Below are positions 61,341 to 64,000 of a DNA stretch of 64,000 nucleotides, one piece after another (positions within the stretch are counted from its first letter, which is position 1; each line of letters opens with the position of its first letter). A program made the position numbers and the translations under genes. The notes beneath the pieces are model-generated. The model saw only the letters and a program-made list of their open reading frames with translations. It did not search any database and was not told the DNA's origin. Source of the DNA: Chloroflexus sp. Y-396-1 (lineage in GTDB: Bacteria; Chloroflexota; Chloroflexia; Chloroflexales; Chloroflexaceae). The stretch covers positions 3,194,881 through 3,258,880 of the forward strand of contig NZ_KI911784.1 in assembly GCF_000516515.1 (NCBI RefSeq), in the 5' to 3' direction.

Positions 61341-64000
61341 CTAGCTGCTAGTCACTTCTTGTCCCTGAATGGCCGGTACAGGCGATTCCGGCAAATCAGC
61401 TACTGCTTCACGTAAGATACGAGCCTGTTCGCGCACATGAATGCTGTGCAACCCTTCTGCCGGGCTAGCCGATTCGGGGCGTCCGACATAGCGTAACGTC
61501 ACCCCTTCTGGGAGCAGCTTCTGCAACCGTGGCCAGACAAATGTCCAGGCGCCCATATTTTGTGGCTCTTCCTGTAACCAGATCACCTCGTGCAGGTTTG
61601 GGTAGCGCCTGATTGCCGTTTGCAGCTCTTCTGCCGGGAAGGGATAGAGCAATTCTAGACGCAGCAGATCGATGCGTCCACCGCTCTTTTCCCATTCGGC
61701 GCTTGAGAGCAGGTCAATAGCAACTTTGCCTGAACAGAGGATTAAGCGCGTCACGCCTTCAGGGGCTGGCGCTTCGTTACCCAGATCAAGGATTGGCTGG
61801 AAACGAGCGTCGGTGAGATCGCGGAGCGAGGAACTGCTGCGTGGATGGCGCAGCAGGCTCTTCGGAGTCAGAATGATTAGCGGTTTCGGGTCGGCGTACA
61901 ACGATGCCGCCTGATACCGTAAGAGGTGGAAATACTGGGCAGCCGTCGTACAATTGGCAATGCGAATATTGTCATTCGCTGCCAACTGCAAAAATCGTTC
62001 GAGCCGTGCGCTCGAGTGTTCTGGGCCTTGACCCTCATAACCGTGAGGGAGCAGCATGACTAGCGAAGGATTCTGTCCCCATTTCGCGTGACCACTAACG
62101 ATAAACTGGTCAATGATGACTTGAGCACCGTTGGCAAAATCGCCGAACTGCGCTTCCCACAACACCAGCGTATCCGGCGCGTGACAACTATACCCGTACT
62201 CAAACCCCAGTACCGACGCTTCTGAAAGCGGGCTATTGTAAACGGCAAACGAGGCACGTGCCTGTGGAATCGCGTGCAAAGGAATGAATCGCTCACCGGT
62301 AACGACATCGTGCAATACTGCGTGGCGATGACTGAACGTGCCGCGTTCACTATCCTGACCGGTTAAGCGAATCGGCGTACCATCGGCGAGGATACTGGCA
62401 AACGCCAGTGCTTCGGCGTGACCCCAATCGATACCGTTTTCTTCGTAGATTGCCTGTCGGCGGCGTTGCAGCATGCGCTCCAGTTTTGGATGGACGGTAA
62501 ACCCTTCTGGACGGTCGAGAAGCGCCTCGTTCAGTTCAATTAGGGTTTTCGCTGAAACCGGTCGCGCAAAGATGGATGGACGGCGCACAGGGAGCGGATT
62601 AGCTGGCGGTGGCGCTGGTGGTAAGGTCGCGGCCAGTCGCTGTCGTTCGCGCACCTTCTCAAATGCCTGTTGCAGCTTTTGCATCACGGCATCGACACGG
62701 GCCTGCGCCTCTTCACGGGTGATCAGACCACGCCGTTCAAGTTCACGCGCCCAAATTTCGCGTACCGTCGGATGATTCCTGATCCGCTCATACATTTTAG
62801 GCTGAGTGAACTCCGGTTCGTCGCCTTCGTTATGTCCCCAACGGCGATAACCCACAAGATCGATCAGAAAATCTTTCTGGAACTTCTCACGATAGGCAGC
62901 GGCCATACGGGCTACGGCAATACAGGCCTCCACATCGTCGGCATTAACGTGGACAACCGGAATTTCCATACCACGTGCCAGGTCACTGGCATACAGCGTT
63001 GACCGTGAGTCATTGCTATCGGTGGTGAAGCCAATCTGGTTATTGATAATGATGTGAATCGTTCCACCGATATGGTACCCCTTCAGACGTGAGAGGTTGA
63101 GTGTCTCGGCTACAATTCCCTGACCGGGAAATGCTGCATCGCCGTGAATCAAGATTGCCAGCGACTCCTTCTCATCTTCTTCAGGGAAGCCAGGTCGGTT
63201 GCGTCGCTCCTGTGCTGCACGCGCCCGTCCTTCAACCACCGGATTAATAAATTCGAGATGGCTGGGGTTCGGTACCAGCGTAATTGGCATCTCAGCAACG
63301 CCGCTCTCACGATAGGCTTTTCGGGCGCCAAGATGATACTTCACATCACCCGTCCAACCTTCATACGTGTCTTTCGTGTAGTCAGGCGAGTGAAATTCGG
63401 TCAGAATCATCGAGTAGGGTTTGCCGAGAATATGAGCCAGTACGTTCAACCGCCCACGATGGGCCATACCGATCACGATTTCTTTCGTGCCACTTACTGC
63501 CGCATTACGAATAATCGCATCGATGATCGGGATGAGCATATCACAGCCTTCAATGGAAAACCGCTTCTGACCGGGAAATGTCTTGTGTAAAAAGCGCTCA
63601 AAACATTCGACTTCGGTTAAGCGGTCGAGTAATTCACGCTGTCGATCAGCATCGAGGTCTCTGAAGAAGCGGCGATCCTCGGCAGCTTCACGAATCCAGG
63701 CCCGCTCGCGATAATCTTGAATCTGATCGGTCTCGTACCCAATTGAACCAGAATAAGCCTGCCGTAACCGTTCTACGCCTTCGGCAGCGTTCCGTACCTG
63801 GGTAGCAATTGGCCCGCGGATAATGTGCGCCGGCAGTGCTGCTAGATCGGCCTGGGTGACACCATGGGTTGCTAGTTCCAGACCGGGGTCGCCAGGTGGA
63901 TCACTCCCGAGGGGATCGATCCGGGCAGCTAGATGTCCTAATTCGCGGATGTATCGAATTAATCGGGCTGCGCCTACAATCCGTGTTACGTCCAATGGTA
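61341..64000 (-). CDS. sucA: 2-oxoglutarate dehydrogenase E1 component, N-terminus outside the window
   Basis: The frame is open to the right edge; about 886 residues are visible. E1 decarboxylates 2-oxoglutarate with thiamine diphosphate and loads succinyl groups on SucB. Seen are the E1 start of the catalytic core (RFSIEGCDMLIPIIDAIIR), GMAHRGRLNVLAHILGKPY, HGDAAFPGQGIVAETLNLS (ThDP/Mg region), RWGHNEGDEPEFTQP, then the transketolase-like domain with GTFSHRHAVLHDV, FEYGYSCHAP, WEAQFGDFANGAQ and the C-terminal HEVIWLQEEPQNMGAW. A TTG near 63995 is in frame but the true start is expected outside. First gene of the sucA-sucB operon. Confidence 0.95.
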   Translation of the reverse strand, partial: PLDVTRIVGAARLIRYIRELGHLAARIDPLGSDPPGDPGLELATHGVTQADLAALPAHIIRGPIATQVRNAAEGVERLRQAYSGSIGYETDQIQDYRERAWIREAAEDRRFFRDLDADRQRELLDRLTEVECFERFLHKTFPGQKRFSIEGCDMLIPIIDAIIRNAAVSGTKEIVIGMAHRGRLNVLAHILGKPYSMILTEFHSPDYTKDTYEGWTGDVKYHLGARKAYRESGVAEMPITLVPNPSHLEFINPVVEGRARAAQERRNRPGFPEEDEKESLAILIHGDAAFPGQGIVAETLNLSRLKGYHIGGTIHIIINNQIGFTTDSNDSRSTLYASDLARGMEIPVVHVNADDVEACIAVARMAAAYREKFQKDFLIDLVGYRRWGHNEGDEPEFTQPKMYERIRNHPTVREIWARELERRGLITREEAQARVDAVMQKLQQAFEKVRERQRLAATLPPAPPPANPLPVRRPSIFARPVSAKTLIELNEALLDRPEGFTVHPKLERMLQRRRQAIYEENGIDWGHAEALAFASILADGTPIRLTGQDSERGTFSHRHAVLHDVVTGERFIPLHAIPQARASFAVYNSPLSEASVLGFEYGYSCHAPDTLVLWEAQFGDFANGAQVIIDQFIVSGHAKWGQNPSLVMLLPHGYEGQGPEHSSARLERFLQLAANDNIRIANCTTAAQYFHLLRYQAASLYADPKPLIILTPKSLLRHPRSSSSLRDLTDARFQPILDLGNEAPAPEGVTRLILCSGKVAIDLLSSAEWEKSGGRIDLLRLELLYPFPAEELQTAIRRYPNLHEVIWLQEEPQNMGAWTFVWPRLQKLLPEGVTLRYVGRPESASPAEGLHSIHVREQARILREAVADLPESPVPAIQGQEVTSS

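Overview
The window looks like chromosome of a filamentous anoxygenic phototroph of the Chloroflexus type (Chloroflexota). This is an inference from gene content (pyruvate phosphate dikinase with its regulator, malate synthase, class II FBPase, an E1/E2 2-oxoglutarate dehydrogenase pair, an sAC-type adenylyl cyclase, many HEAT-repeat proteins), from moderately high G+C, and from intergenic spaces full of degenerate palindromic repeats. No rRNA, tRNA, CRISPR array, prophage or transposase gene was seen.

Layout. 1-7.1 kb: end of a HEAT-repeat protein, a MatB-like acyl-CoA synthetase, pyruvate phosphate dikinase (ppdK) with a clear promoter, a trans-3-hydroxy-L-proline dehydratase and the PPDK regulatory kinase/phosphorylase. 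7.2-12 kb: an alpha/beta hydrolase fused to a cyclic-nucleotide-binding-like domain, a DUF3054 membrane protein, an NAD-dependent epimerase, and malate synthase with an operator-like palindrome. 12-15.5 kb: repeat-rich spacer, a Uma2-family nuclease with a 21-bp tandem repeat, an MgtC-type membrane protein. 15.5-19.7 kb: a four-gene operon for a NitT/TauT-type ABC transporter plus two small orphan proteins. 20.1-20.4 kb: a freestanding structured RNA candidate with its own promoter and terminator. 20.5-23 kb: gatB and a translationally coupled SH3b membrane protein. 23.3-25.6 kb: an A+T-rich restriction-modification island with an NgoMIV-like endonuclease split by a frameshift. 26-36.4 kb: an acyl-ACP-reductase-like fusion protein, hydrolase, thioesterase, methyltransferase, smpB, O-antigen ligase-like protein, glpX, pyrophosphatase, Nudix, ybeY and small membrane proteins. 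36.9-39.2 kb: THUMP-type RNA methyltransferase and M20 peptidase. 39.7-49.7 kb: a five-gene cluster on the minus strand (sAC-type cyclase/AAA/TPR protein, small NHLP-like protein, NTPase-HEAT protein, R2-like ligand-binding oxidase, SDR). 50.3-64 kb: radical SAM protein, aldehyde dehydrogenase, homoserine dehydrogenase, pepA, penicillin acylase, sucB and sucA (cut by the window edge).

How the genes fit together. PPDK, its regulator, glpX and pyrophosphatase form a gluconeogenic set; malate synthase and SucAB feed the C4/TCA pool. cAMP signalling is represented by the sAC-type cyclase and possibly by the hydrolase-cNMP fusion. The least explained items are the structured RNA near 20.2 kb, the cyclase/NHLP/NTPase/R2lox/SDR cluster, the ABC transporter operon without a binding protein, the AAR-like fusion, and a long dispersed repeat present in three copies.
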